The notes under the pieces were generated by a model that worked only from the letters and a program-made list of their open reading frames with translations, was not told the DNA's origin and did no database searches. From Channallabes apus (Eukaryota; Chordata; Actinopteri; Siluriformes; Clariidae): a stretch of DNA of 64,000 nucleotides. Shown here piece after piece: positions 1 to 10,137 of the stretch (the stretch's first letter is position 1; the number at the start of each line of letters is the position of its first letter). The position numbers and the translations under genes are program-made. The DNA lies in assembly GCA_030522415.1 (NCBI GenBank), contig CM060112.1, positions 6,355,001 through 6,419,000 of the forward strand. The letters run 5' to 3'.

Positions 1-38
1 TTCGACTGAATGCAACGTCTACTGCATTAAAGACACCC

Positions 39-983
39 ATGAACTATGCACGTAAGTTAGACATAATTGAAGCTGAGTACAAACCCAAATACGGGAAGCT
101 GAGAGAGGTCTTCATGAGAAGTAACGTTGATGTGCTTGTGTACACTCATAAAGACGAACACAAACGCGATCAGGTCGCCTGCGGCGCACCTGAGGCTCAA
201 AGCCGCACATTCATGGCTAAGGTGAATCACTGGATAGCGGACACCAAGGACACCAAGGGCCACTCTATGACGTCGCGAACACGCGAAGATGTCTCGCCGG
301 GCGACAGAGTGTCACAGACAACGGCAGCATTTAAAAGGTCTGTAACTTCTACATCATCCTCAGCCCGAACAAAGAAAGTGGAAGCCAACAGAGCAGCCTT
401 GTTGATTAAAGTAGCAGCCTTAGCAGAATGGCGGGCGTTAGAACAGAAGGAAGCAGAATTAAAGGCTGATAAAGAAAAGTTGGAATTAGAAACTGCGCTC
501 GCAATTGTCGACGCTGAATTACAGGCTTATCAGGGTTGTAAAAAATGACAGCCTGCATCAAAGAGCGGAGTCATCGACCCGAGCTGCATGCGCTCGAGCA
601 GCCCGCCTTGGACGGGCCACAAACCTGAATACGTCAGCCGCCGAAAGCCGGTAAGAGAGAGCACCTTCAACGAACCAAGTGGCGCACGCGCTCCCAAACT
701 GGAATACAACGAACTTTACGAGAGCAGCGCGTCGATAGAAGACCTCGGACTGCCATCAGGTCGCAAGACAGCCCATCCAAGTGTACCAGTAAGTTCTGAA
801 CCAAAATTGAAAAGTACTTTAAATGAAGGGTCTACCCAAGACAATAAATACACCGGCCATGACATTGATACTTTAGAATCACAGAGCATGATGCAACAGC
901 AGGCTGACATCACAGCAATGCTCATGAAATGCCAACGGCAATCCTTTTTACCTCCTGTGCAATGTTCCTGTGTTTCATGGTGA
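39..983 (+). pseudogene. BEL/Pao gag N-terminal part, interrupted
   Basis: The reading frame is open from 39 to a TGA at 546-548 and reopens in the same frame from 588 to 983. Residues about 110-165 form a Lys/Glu/Ala-rich coiled coil (KVEANRAALLIKVAALAEW), as in fish BEL gag proteins, which self-assemble into cytoplasmic particles that package element RNA. The stop and the frame change at the end show decay. The true gag start may lie upstream of the window. Confidence 0.7.
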
Positions 984-2970
984 CCCTCTTGAGTTTACGT
1001 CCTTCATGAAAGCATTTAAACATGTTATTGTTGACAAAACCGATAGTGATGCTGATAAGCTGTGTTATCTTGAGCAGTTCACTAAGGGAGAGGCTAGAGA
1101 CCTCGTTATGAGCTGTCAGCTTATGCCAGATCAGTGTGGTTATGCAGAGGCAATGAGACTGTTGCAGGATAGATTTGGAAATAAACGTCAAGATCGCAAA
1201 CACGACAGCCGATCGCCCAAGAGCAAGAGCGCACTCATTGAATCGAGCAGCGCGCGCCCGAGCAGCACACACTCTACGGACCTGGACGCCGCAATCAGCG
1301 ACGGAAAACCCTGTCACACATCCATTCAAGCACCCAAACAAACGGGCCAAGGAAAACCCAGGGTCAGCATCGCAACCGAGGACAGACAGGTTGGTAAAAT
1401 TCACAAAGACTTGATTACAATGAAGAATGCCGGTACATTACCTGTCAGCGCCTTCACTAAACCGTGCGCACATTGCAAAGGGGAGCATATCTTAGACGAT
1501 TGCTTCCAATTTAATGATAAGACACACAAAGACAAAGTAGAATTCTTAAAAAGAAACGGATTCTGTTTCGGATGTTTAAGAAAGGGTCATTTGTGGAAAG
1601 ACTGCACCAAAAAAATTACATGTTCATTGTGTTCAAAGCCACATCCAAGCATGCTACACATAGCAGTGCCAGACACGGCGCAGTCAGTTACGAGCGCCCG
1701 TGGAAACGAAACTGAAAGTGGCACAACAAATACACCACCTGCTGTGAGTCATGAATCAAATGCGCTCACTGGGGCTGGAGGTAATTGCATCCTCCCCATA
1801 GTAGCTGCTAAAATAAAGTCCAAGAAAAAGGGCACAGTAGAAGCCATGTATTATCACGTGAAAGTCCCCGAGAAGGACACAGATCTGCTGCGCTTCCTAT
1901 GGTGGCCGAATGGAGATGTGAACCAAGACTTAGTTGAAAATAAAATGGTAGTTCATCTGTTCGGTGTAAAATTGTTGCCTAGTGTTGCTTACTTCGCCCT
2001 CAGAAAGACAGCAGAAGAAAACCGCAGCAATGCATCTGCTGTGGCAGTTAACACAGTGCTTAAAAACTTTTATGTAGACGACTGCCTGAAATCTGTTTCG
2101 AGTCATGACCAAGCAGTCGCCCTATACAATGATCTCACAAGTCTCTGTACAAGCGGAGGGTCTAACCTCACTAAATGGGCAAGCAATAGCCGTGCCCTAC
2201 TGACTGTCATTCCCGAGAGTGAAAGGATCAAAGACACGAGAGACTTAGACTTGAGTAAAGATGTACTGCCCATTGAGAGAGCTCTGGGGGTGCTGTGGTG
2301 CATTGATTCAGACATGTTCAAGTTTAAGTTTAGCTTAAATGAACGACCTGTGACAAGAAGAGGAATTCTGTCAATCACTAGCTCAACATACGACCCGTTA
2401 GGCTTTCTCCCACCTGTCATACTGCCAGCTACAATCATAATGCAACAGTTATGTAAAGAAAAACTTGCCTGGGATGATGACATTCCCGAGCAGTTTGCAA
2501 CGGCATGGAAAACCTGGTTGCAAGAGCTGCACAGACTGTCCGAGTTCAGCATAGCAAGGCCCATAAAACCAGCCGACTTCGGAGTTACAGCTACAGCACA
2601 ACTCCATCACTTCTTGGATGCAAGTGAAATGGGATACGGAGCTGTCTCATACCTCAGGTTAGTAAACGCTGATGGACTTACACATTGTGCATTCATGATG
2701 GGGAATTCCCGTGTAGCACCCCTGAAACAGACCACCATTCCACGAATGGAACTGACTGCGGCAGTGGTCGCTATAAAAAATGACAAAATGTTGAAAGAAC
2801 AGCTAGAATTGAAATTGCTGGACTCTATGTTCTGGACTGACAGTACAACTGTTTTGAGATACATTGATAACGAAACACTTCATTTTAAAACCTTCGTGGC
2901 CAACAGAATCGCCATTATAAGAGAGTCAACCAAGTCACAGCAATGGAGGTACCTCACAAAACCCAGCTGA
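970..2970 (+). pseudogene. BEL/Pao gag-pol remnant: zinc knuckles, partial RT, RNase H
   Basis: A 666-codon open frame. Residues about 167-230 carry three Cys/His motifs (CAHCKGEH, CFGCLRKGHLWKDC and CSLCSKPHPSMLH). Near residue 275-300 the protease start runs directly into the middle of the RT (VKVPEKDTDLLRFLWW), so protease and the RT segment with the first catalytic Asp are gone. YVDD lies near residue 366, RNase H motifs FLDASEMGYGAV near 545 and WTDSTTVLRYI near 622. The frame ends in a TGA at 2,968 where a neighbouring frame continues the expected NPADSASRG stretch, which indicates a small indel. Confidence 0.85.
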
Positions 2971-3889
2971 TTCTGCCTCCAGGGGGGTATCCTGTGAAAA
3001 GTTCATTAAAAATGTTAACTGGATCCATGGTCCCTCCTTTCTCAAAGAAGCAGAGTGCAAATGGCCCGAAAATATTCATGACACATCAATAAAAGAAAAT
3101 TTTGATGAAAATGCTGATGAAGTTAAGCTCTCAGCTTTAGTGAATATTGTGAGCATTACAAAATGCACAGACACAGGCGCAGTGAGTAAACTGATTAATC
3201 ATCACTCTGACTGGCACAAGTTAAAAAGATCCGCTGCCTGGATCCTTCGCACCAGAGACATGCTGAAACAAAAAACAGAAAGGGTTAAAACACAAGTAGA
3301 TAACCCAAAGACAGAAAATCACAAGTCTCTAAAAGCGCAAGACCTAACAAGAGCAGAAAACGAAATCATTAAGGTCACTCAAAGACAAAATTTTAAGGAA
3401 GAACTTCTCACGTTGCAAAAGGGTAAAGCAGCAGCAGAATTCAAACAGGGAATTCGCACACAGCAAAAACGAAAGACATCTGTGAAAAGAAACACCTGCT
3501 CGCCTAAAATGGAACCTCTGACACCAAACCACCTGCTGCTGCTGAAAAAACAGCCAAACCTGCCACCTGGATTTGTCATCTATGCACGTCGCAGGGAGAA
3601 GCAGATCCAGCATCGATCAGACCTGCTCTGGAAGCGATGGGTACGTGAATACTTGCCCTTGCTCCAGGGGCGGCAAAAGTGGTTTCAAAACAAAAAAAAC
3701 CTTTCGATTGGAGACATAGTTTTAATAACTGATGAGTCATCTCCAAGAAATTCATGGGTCATGAGAAGAATCACGAAAGTGTTCCCCAACAAAGGGGGAC
3801 TGGTGAAACGTGTGTTAGTTAAAACTAAGACCAACACTCTGGAAAGACCCATCGACAAGCTGTGCCTCATATATGAAATGGACTGTTAA
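2965..3889 (+). pseudogene. BEL/Pao integrase remnant without DDE core, with DUF5641-type C-terminus
   Basis: The frame continues pol after the frameshift; 3,140-3,889 is open and ends at a natural TAA. The first part matches the region between RNase H and the integrase zinc-binding domain. The sequence then jumps from LLTLQKGK to MEPLTPNHLLLLK, so the HHCC motif and catalytic core are absent. The C-terminal part (WVREYLPLLQGRQKW, then IGDIVLITDESSPRNSW) is the DUF5641-like tail of BEL integrases. The deletion keeps the frame. Confidence 0.8.
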
Positions 3890-4070
3890 ATGTGTGGTAA
3901 TATGTTATGCAATTTGATATGCAAATGTAAACACCTGAGATAAATATTACACACTTAAAAGATTTAAAACGTTTTATAAGGTTAAGAATGTTTGATTTCA
4001 TGGTTTTATCAAAAAAAAAAAAAAAAAATTGTAATTGTCAGTCTCCATGCCTGTCAATTAGGGGCTGGAA

Positions 4071-4732
4071 TGTAAGTGCCATATCGCACTTTTTATGAAT
4101 TTGTTGTTGTGTTTATTTTATTTTATTTTACTTGCTGTTATTTCATTTATTCTACCTTGTTCTATTCATTAGTAAAGCATTAAGCATTAAGCATTAAGTT
4201 TGTTACATAAGCCATAAGCTTTATAGATTTCTTAGTTATGCATCATAAGTTGATAATCGTAGGTTGGTCTGTGATGTCATTCTACTATTACATGCATTTG
4301 TGTGACTGTGATATGCTAGAAAGCTCAGTATAGATTTGGAAGGCTACGGAAACACAAGCTTTAGACCGTCAGCTAGTGAGAGCTCCCGGTAAGCTAGAAA
4401 TGTAAAATACAGCAACGAGGTTGTTGTAACCGTAAGCTAACGTAAGCTGGGAAAGTAAGAAACAACAAGAGTGTTGTTAGATACCCAAGCCAAGATTGTA
4501 ATCTACAAGATACAGCAAACAGGTTGTTGTAAAACTCAGAGATTTGCAAGATGCAGCAACTGGTGTCTGTAATAACAGTGGATTTACTCAAGACGACTGT
4601 ATGAAGTGTTGATTCTTTGATGCTGACAAATAAACGACAAAAGACAAAGAGATCGGACTTCTGTCATGTGAGTGAAACTTTAAGACATTAGCTACGAGTC
4701 AAAACTAGTGAAATAAGCCAACCGCATCTACA
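4071..4732 (+). repeat. BEL/Pao 3' LTR
   Basis: It begins TGTAAGTGCC directly after a purine-rich stretch (ATTAGGGGCTGGAA), the expected polypurine tract, and probably ends in ATCTACA near 4,732. AATAAA at 4,629-4,634 would serve as the polyadenylation signal. The 3' boundary and target duplication cannot be confirmed because the 5' LTR is outside the window. Confidence 0.6.
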
Positions 4733-5028
4733 TGTATAGTGTGTTTACTTTTTTTCTCTCTCTCTTCGGCTTGCATTCAATGTGCTTTCGCAGTGACGTA
4801 ATGTAGAAGTGGTGTAATAATGTCACAAACGCAACATTTTTCATTTTTGAATATTTCATTTGAACTAATTTTTTATTTGGTATTGATACATCAGTACAAT
4901 TAAAATAAAAAGAAATGATGGGTTTTGAAAATGCTGGGATTGTGTTGTGAACACCTGTTACCTATTTTGCTCAATATTATTTCCTATATAAGTCTCTTTA
5001 CATACAGCCATGGTTTAATGAGAGTTGA
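4733..5028. other. No gene seen
   Basis: AT-rich sequence between the BEL LTR and the Harbinger relic, with a short CT-rich run near 4,755. I see no splice-bounded exon, RNA gene or terminal repeat here. Confidence 0.4.
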
Positions 5029-5035
5029 CGTGAAA

Positions 5036-5412
5036 AAATGACACGAAAACCAAAATTTACTAAAAAAAAAAAAAAAAAAGAGCTTGCAGTTACAAATTCG
5101 GACAAAAAAATTGGAATGAAATCGCACAAAAAATTTATGCATCTGGGAATGGGTATGAGAGAAGCCCAGAGGAAGTCAGAAACAAGTGGAGGGACTTTGC
5201 AAGTGTGACCAAACAAGCAAGTCCAGTGGTGGCCTGAAACTGAACCCCTCCAAAAGCTGCTGTGTAATTGTAGTTACTGCAATTCTCCACAACACTGCAG
5301 TCAAGGAAAATGTCCCGCTTTGTGATGAGGAAGAGGGGCGTCTTTCTGGTGCTGCTGTGGATGAGGAAGATTACACTTCTGATGAGGATGATGATGATAA
5401 TGATGACTAATT
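5036..5412 (+). pseudogene. PIF/Harbinger relic: Myb/SANT-like N-part joined to transposase C-end
   Basis: Around 5,105-5,215 one frame reads NEIAQKIYASGNGYERSPEE then VRNKWRDFASV, the Myb/SANT-like helix of the Harbinger accessory DNA-binding protein. From about 5,230 another frame reads SKSCCVIVVTAILHNTAVKE and NVPLCDEEEG, the typical C-terminus of the Harbinger DDE nuclease (usual CRVI..A..ILHN.A). The catalytic core between them is missing. An acidic Glu/Asp tail ends at TAA 5,408-5,410. This is a deletion derivative of an element that encoded both proteins. Confidence 0.65.
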
Positions 5413-5703
5413 CCTTCGAACACACATCAAGGCAGAATGCATCCTGCAGGAGCAGAAGTCAGACAGCTGTTAATTCAGAATATGTTTGGTTAGTTTTTTT
5501 TTTTTTTTTTTTTACAGTTTGGATCCTGTATTATTATTTTTTGTTTAAATGAATCTCGAATGAACTTGTGTTAATAAATATTTAGTTTATTTGCCTAAAT
5601 TGTTTCCCCGCCCTGCACATGTAATTTTACAAACAAGTTGGATATATATATATTATATATATTATTAAATAAACCTATGAATAGTCCATATCCTACTTCT
5701 TAG
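5413..5703. other. No gene seen; T-run and AT-rich DNA
   Basis: Holds a 20-base T run near 5,494-5,513, AATAAATA motifs and a short (AT)n. This is probably the 3' flank of the Harbinger relic. Confidence 0.4.
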
Positions 5704-5705
5704 AA

Positions 5706-5779
5706 GGGCACTGGTGGCTCAGCAGTAGCTGTTTCGCTTACCGTGCGGACGGCCCGAGTTCGATTCCCAGCCAGTGCCC
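5706..5779 (+). repeat. tRNA-like sequence (probable SINE head or tRNA pseudogene)
   Basis: Reads like a tRNA: GGGCACT pairs perfectly with AGTGCCC as a 7-bp acceptor stem, there is an A-box-like TGGCTCAGCAGT, a 5-bp anticodon stem (TTCGC/GCGGA) around a 7-base loop, and a B-box-like GAGTTCGATTCCC. The T stem is mismatched and two bases too long, so I do not call a functional tRNA. A tRNA-derived SINE remnant or tRNA pseudogene fits best. Confidence 0.55.
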
Positions 5780-5818
5780 AAACCCCAGTTTGTTGATTTA
5801 TTTGGGTTCATTCATTGA

Positions 5819-5880
5819 ATATATATTGAGTAATATTTTAAATAGGCTTACATATATTGAGTAATATTTTAAATAGACTT
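5819..5880. repeat. Tandem duplication of a 31-bp AT-rich unit
   Basis: The unit beginning ATATATTGAGTAATATTTTA occurs twice in a row with about one mismatch. Confidence 0.8.
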
Positions 5881-6545
5881 ACACTATGGTAGTGTATAAA
5901 TTTTTACAATTTCTTAGTGCTTAACACTTTGTGCACTGTAGGCCTATATGTTGAATAAGTGAACAGTATAGATAACATTCATTATAAGTGAAAACCTCTA
6001 ACATACTACTACAAAAATTGTTATGAGACATTTCTCTTTGGGTATGTTTAAAGATACTCACTTAAAAACTCACCTTTTCTTCGCACAAACGAAACCAAGG
6101 CTGTGTTCCAACCGGCAAAAATAATGCTTCCGTAGGGCACTTCGAAGGGAGAATAATTGCGATGGTACCGCTGTTATATCGTTTAAAGTGAATTTGTAAT
6201 CAAAATAACCGAAAAATTAATAACCTAATATCTGAGCACCAAAAACATTAAGTTTTCCAAATCGCTCAAAGTGGTTGGGAAAATCTTTAGAAACTAATAG
6301 GGCGTAGGGTCGTTAACTGTGAATAGCACACCCAGCCGCGGTGAGGAACTCTGCTTCTAACCACAGGTCGAAGGCTGTAGTTCCAACCACGTAAGTTTGC
6401 GACGCTGTTTGCGAATGTTCGTTTGAACTATGGTTTCGGGAAACACCTAGTTGTGTTTGACTTTGTTGGTAATGACGGAACTTGCGACCATAGTTGGCTA
6501 ACAATGCTTTTGGGAAACGCAACCCTGATTGGTTGTGATTTGCAG
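5881..6545. other. No gene seen; possible MITE fragment
   Basis: Contains short inverted motifs such as GGTTTCGGGAAACAC and TTTTGGGAAACGCAACCCTG near 6,430-6,530, resembling a stretch at about 47,560-47,655. This suggests a degraded non-autonomous DNA element just upstream of the receptor Ig exon. I find no signal-peptide exon for copy A. Confidence 0.35.
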
Positions 6546-6888
6546 ACCTCTTCAATGACACTTTCAGCAATGAGACTGCCCATGTAGGAGGAGATTTGAA
6601 CATCGTCTGTAAATACCGACAATCCCTCAGGAGTAATCCCAAGTTTCTCTGCAAGATGAGCCTGCAAGATCCTGCTTGCTCTTATAAAATATCTGTTAAT
6701 CAAAGTGGAAAATATGCAAATATAGAGAAATTCTCCCTGTATGATGAGAGAAAGACAAATCTTGAGTGTGAGTATTAGAAATGTAACTGAGTGAGACTCT
6801 GGTGAATACTGGTGTGGAGCTGAAGCATCCTGGGAATTTGATGATGGATACAGGGTTTATTTCACACAGATCAACCTGACAGTTACTG
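6546..6888 (+). pseudogene. Receptor copy A: Ig-V exon, frameshifted
   Basis: Bounded by TTTGCAG acceptor and GTGAGT donor, this is the counterpart of the second Ig exon of the intact gene at 25,384-25,734. Shared blocks include HVGGDLNI, SLRSNPKFLCK and KFSLYD. Relative to that exon it has a 6-nt in-frame deletion, a 2-nt deletion just after the SLYD block (about 6,742) that shifts the frame, and a CGA to TGA change at about 6,792 before GDSGEYWCG-type sequence. The Ig domain therefore cannot be made, and I call it a pseudogene. Confidence 0.85.
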
Positions 6889-7271
6889 GTGAGTTTGTAG
6901 AGACACAGAGACACAATGCATTAACTATTCAGACATTACAACCTCTTAACCAGGACTAGGCTGTGATAATATTAGCAGTTAGTGAATATACTGTAACAAT
7001 AATAGCAGGAGAAATTGTGTGGTTACTTTAAGAAAGAAGCTTATTAACACATGGAATTACATAGACTTCAATGCTAAATGATGTAAAGATAATTTTATTA
7101 GGCTTAAAGTCTGTTCTCTGTTCTTCCTGTGCATGTGTATTTTTTGCTTCTGTACACTTCCTGAGATTTATCAGATGTACTGATTACAACTCAGCAACTC
7201 CTCACAGCAGTCATTTATTATGAAATTAAACTTATGCATGCTTTAAAATCACATGCCACAATTTCAATTTG

Positions 7272-7281
7272 ATTCCACCAC

Positions 7282-7319
<38 letters not shown>

Positions 7320-7328
7320 ACAACAACA
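7272..7328. repeat. (CAT)n microsatellite
   Basis: About 14 CAT/ATC units followed by CAA units. It sits in the intron before the TM exon, and the same repeat recurs at the equivalent place in copies B (13,585-13,605) and C (25,903-25,928). Confidence 0.9.
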
Positions 7329-7484
7329 AATAAACATGAATTCTGACCCTCACCAGCTTCTCCACCAGCAGGTGATTTTGCTCAGATGCACATCACACCC
7401 ATAATCCAACTCCATGACTTTTATGAATCTAATCTCTTCTGAATGATCAGCATGTAGGTTAAAGTGAGTTTGTTTCTCTTCCAG

Positions 7485-7560
7485 GATTTCCAGGTTCTGG
7501 TGTTTAATCCTGAGCTCAGTATCTGTTGTACATATTGATGTGGGTGAATAAACTGCATGA
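7485..7560 (+). pseudogene. Receptor copy A: degenerate transmembrane exon
   Basis: The upstream 100 bp (CAGCAGGTGATT through ATGATCAGCATGTAGGTTAA) aligns with the intron before the TM exons at 13,752 and 26,091, and an acceptor CTTCCAG precedes GATTTCCAGG. Read in the phase used by the other copies it gives GFPGSGV and then a TAA at 7,505-7,507. The hydrophobic segment is not maintained. A short secreted product is conceivable but the other lesions in copy A make that unlikely. Confidence 0.6.
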
Positions 7561-7620
7561 AAAAGCTTCTAGGTGTGATCAATTCAAAGTAAGAAATGCA
7601 TTGTCGTATGTCCGTGGTTC

Positions 7621-8181
7621 TCAAAGTGTGGGGTGCGCTCCACTAGTGGGGAATACAGACATGACAGGTGGGGCTCAATGAATGGGAGGGAATTAGTGGA
7701 AAATAATAGGAAAGTACCTATTCTAATTCATGCTTTTCTTTATTGACAATGAAGAGTGTACTCTCAAAACTAAACAACCAAACACAAAGAAATGGATCAT
7801 TAATACAAGTAAATAAAAATAACATTAGTTGGGGGCCGGGAGAAAAAGTGGAACCATAGTGCAACAATAACGGTTTAAAGTTGGCATGTTAATTGCAGAG
7901 GAACAATATAAGGAAACTTTCGGTATTAAATATGTAATCATCATTCATTCCAATGTGTATGCTGTTGTTTCTGTATGTTTGTTAAAAATGAATATTTTAT
8001 CAGGCAGTACTAGTCTGGCATTTCTAGTTTCCAGTGTGGCAACAAAGTTGCTTTTTGATCCTTCAGGCGCTGAACAGAAGGGAAGATCAATATCAGTCTA
8101 CGCTTTTTGTTGGTGTGCGGCATTTTGCGATGATTCCTAAATCATTGTTGCGCTGTAGAGAATAACGATGTTTAAGCTTTC
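7621..8181. other. 5' non-coding part of the hAT element
   Basis: Between the hAT left end and the nested LTR. It has open frames of at most about 84 codons (7,886-8,140) without a recognisable domain. I call no gene. Confidence 0.45.
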
Positions 8182-9105
8182 TGTAAGGGTGAACCCCTAG
8201 AGGGCAGAGGTGTCAAAAGTATTCACATTCATTACTTGAGTAGAAGTATAGATACTAGGCTTCAAAAATACTTCTTTAGAAGTTGAAGTATCAACCCAAG
8301 CTTTTTACTTAAGTAAAAGTTTAAAAGTACTGGTTTCAAAACTACTTAAAGTATAAAAGTAAAAGCATTAAGGTCTCGCTTTCTGATCATGCAAGGGGGG
8401 GGTGGCGTTGTGCGCGTTCTGATCATGTGACGGGGGGGCGTTGTGCGCGTTCTGATCATGTGTCGGGGGGGGGGGGGCGTTGTGCGCATTCTTATCATGC
8501 AACCGGAGGGGTTGCGCGTTCAGATCATAAAAATAGGAGTAACGAGGCTATTTTTAAAAAGTAAGGAGTAGAAAGTACAGATAATTGCTTAAAAATGTAA
8601 GGAGTAGAAGTAAAAAGTCGGCTGAAAAATAATTACTCCAGTAAAGTATAGATACCCAAAATTTCTACTTAAGTAAGGTAACAAAGTATTTGTACTTCGT
8701 TACTTGACACCTCTGCTAGAGGGAGACAAATGCCCCCTTTTGGTTAGCGTTATGGTTTTCGTTTGTAGTATGTTTTGAGTTGGACTGCAGTTCCCAGGTT
8801 ACCCCTCAGTCAGGTGACGTAGGCGTTCACCTGAACTGAGGAAGGTAATTAAGTTAATTTATTATAAATAGCCTGACTGAAGTTCAGTCAGGCGTCTTGC
8901 TTTAGTTGTCGGTTAAGGTTTGGGTTTTTGTGTTGGTATTTATTTGAATTTAGAAATGTATTAAAGACTGCAAGGAACTATCGCCGAAGAGCTTTCAGTT
9001 TGTTTTCTGTTCTTTATTTGAAATAAAGAGACTATTGTTGAACCGCCAGCCCGCCTCCTGCACTCATGCCACGACCATGCCGAGACACACCAAGAAAATG
9101 TGACA
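8182..9105 (+). repeat. LTR of the non-autonomous LTR element, copy 1 (split by a hAT MITE)
   Basis: Starts TGTAAGGGTGAACCCCTAG, as does the LTR of copy 2 (reverse strand, 15,612 and 16,833), and ends near ATGTGACA at about 9,105. Shared landmarks are the CCTCAGTCAGGTGACG / TTCACCTGAACTGAGG pair, AATAAAGAGACT before TTGAACCG, and the CGCCTC.TGCA.TCATGC end. With the MITE and its duplication removed it is about 400 bp, somewhat longer than the copy 2 LTRs (310 and 209 bp). Confidence 0.7.
8205..8715. mobile_element. hAT MITE, copy 1
   Basis: Starts CAGAGGTGTCAAAAGTATTC and ends in the inverse TTACTTGACACCTCTG. It is flanked by the exact 8-bp duplication CTAGAGGG (8,197-8,204 and 8,716-8,723), so the insertion target was the LTR. 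The interior holds repeats of a TCTGATCATGTGACGGG / GTTGTGCGCGTT unit interrupted by G runs. It codes for nothing and would depend on a hAT transposase in trans. Confidence 0.92.
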
Positions 9106-9125
9106 GAAAGCAAGAGGCAAGTGGC

Positions 9126-9944
9126 ATGGCGGAGGTATCCCCCCTAGACGATTTTTGGAGGGGCGCTACTACCATCTTGCCGGAGCTGGCGGGACTGCTG
9201 GAGGACAGTGAGGAGCACGGCGAGACAGAAGTTTGGCAGAGTTGGGAAGGCTGCAGGCTCACAGGGAGAGAATGGCGCACGCTGTTTAAAGGTGTGGCAG
9301 TGAGGGGAGACACCATCCCAAGCCCCGAAGAGATGCGGGCCGAGGAGGTCTGGCGTGATGGGGGTAAGGGAGTGATCTACAGGCTGTGGGCGGAGCACAA
9401 TGAGGAGCACATTCATGACCTGCAGGAGCAAGTGCTGCAGCTCCAACAGCTGCTCGTCCAGTTTCGGGAGAGCCAGGCTGTAGTCCCGGATGTTCTCCCT
9501 CTCTCTGATCTGGACGACGCGCTCCCCCTCCCGCCTCTGCCTGAACTCATCGTGGAGGAAGACACGCAAGGGCTGTGCAGCGTCGACGATGCGTTTCCTC
9601 CCCCTCCGCCGCCTCTGCTGGAGGAATATGCACCGCTGCTGAACGGCGACGACAACGCATTTCCTCCACCTCCGCCACCTCATCTTGGCTTCGCCGAGCC
9701 TCGCTTCAGCTCTTCTGCTGCCGAGCCTCGCTTCCGATCTGAAGCCGCTGAGGAGCGTGGAGAGCATCGTGCTTCCGCCACCTCCCGGCTTCGAGGACAT
9801 CGTGCCAGCGCCGCCGTCTCCAAGCTCCGAGTCAGCTCCGCAGCCTCCGAGCTCAGCAAGCGTTCTTCAGTTCTTCAGCCGCCATGCGACCTGGAGAGCA
9901 TGGTCCTTCCTCCTCCTCGGACCCGTGTGTGTTTTGTGTCTTAA
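9126..9944 (+). CDS. Proline-rich coiled-coil ORF of a non-autonomous LTR element, copy 1
   Basis: A 272-codon frame. The start at 9,126 (MAEVSPLDDFW) is preferred over the upstream ATG at 9,066 because copy 2 also begins MAED at the equivalent place and because 9,066 lies in the LTR. It contains an acidic Leu/Glu block (PELAGLLEDSEEHGETEVWQ), a predicted coiled coil (HDLQEQVLQLQQLLVQFRES), then poly-Pro segments (DAFPPPPPPLLEEYAPLL, repeated) and Ser/Ala/Arg-rich repeats. No zinc knuckle, protease or RT motif is visible. By position it could be a gag-like structural protein, but I do not recognise the family. Its 3' end abuts a BED-finger fragment. Confidence 0.55.
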   Translation: MAEVSPLDDFWRGATTILPELAGLLEDSEEHGETEVWQSWEGCRLTGREWRTLFKGVAVRGDTIPSPEEMRAEEVWRDGGKGVIYRLWAEHNEEHIHDLQEQVLQLQQLLVQFRESQAVVPDVLPLSDLDDALPLPPLPELIVEEDTQGLCSVDDAFPPPPPPLLEEYAPLLNGDDNAFPPPPPPHLGFAEPRFSSSAAEPRFRSEAAEERGEHRASATSRLRGHRASAAVSKLRVSSAASELSKRSSVLQPPCDLESMVLPPPRTRVCFVS

Positions 9945-10137
9945 ACTGCTAGCAGCAGACAGCATGAGACCCAACAAATTAGGAAGACACTTAGAGACAA
10001 CACACTCCAGCCACGTTTATAAGCCACTCGACTTCTTTGAAAGAAAGCTGGCAGAATACAGACAGCAGGATAATCGCATGGTAAAATATGAATCAGTGGA
10101 CAGCAAAGCACAAATGGCTTCATTCAAAGTTGCATAA
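9925..10137 (+). pseudogene. ZBED-type hAT transposase fragment (BED finger)
   Basis: The frame reads CVLCLKLLAADSMRPNKLGR then HLETTHSSHVYKPLDFFERK, a BED-type C2H2 finger (C..C ... H....H) followed by the linker typical of ZBED5-like hAT proteins. It ends at a TAA at 10,135. Everything N-terminal of the first Cys is replaced by the LTR-element ORF, and the catalytic and dimerisation domains are missing. By coincidence the frame is open back to 9,685, giving a 150-codon hybrid frame. Confidence 0.7.

Larger units (their letters stand above)
1..4732 (+). mobile_element. BEL/Pao LTR retrotransposon, internally deleted, 3' part with LTR
   Basis: Order is gag coiled coil, three Cys/His knuckles, partial reverse transcriptase, RNase H, integrase C-terminal domain, then a purine-rich tract and an LTR beginning TGTAAGTGCC at 4,071. 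The 5' LTR lies outside the window. Protease, the N-terminal half of the RT and the integrase core are missing, and there is a stop in gag and at least two frame changes (near 950-990 and near 2,960). This order and the YVDD box are typical of BEL/Pao. The copy cannot move by itself. Confidence 0.9.

Noticed and set aside
1..3889. Functional retroviral or viral genome
   Set aside because: Domain order and YVDD context are BEL/Pao; there is no envelope frame, and several core domains are deleted.
5706..5779. Functional tRNA gene
   Set aside because: The T stem is mismatched and two bases too long, and the anticodon loop would give an unusual ACC; more likely a SINE head or pseudogene.
9413..9800. 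Minus-strand frames opposite the proline-rich ORF
   Set aside because: Shadow frames of the GC-rich Pro-coding strand; low-complexity Gly/Ser or Arg-rich and not matched in copy 2.
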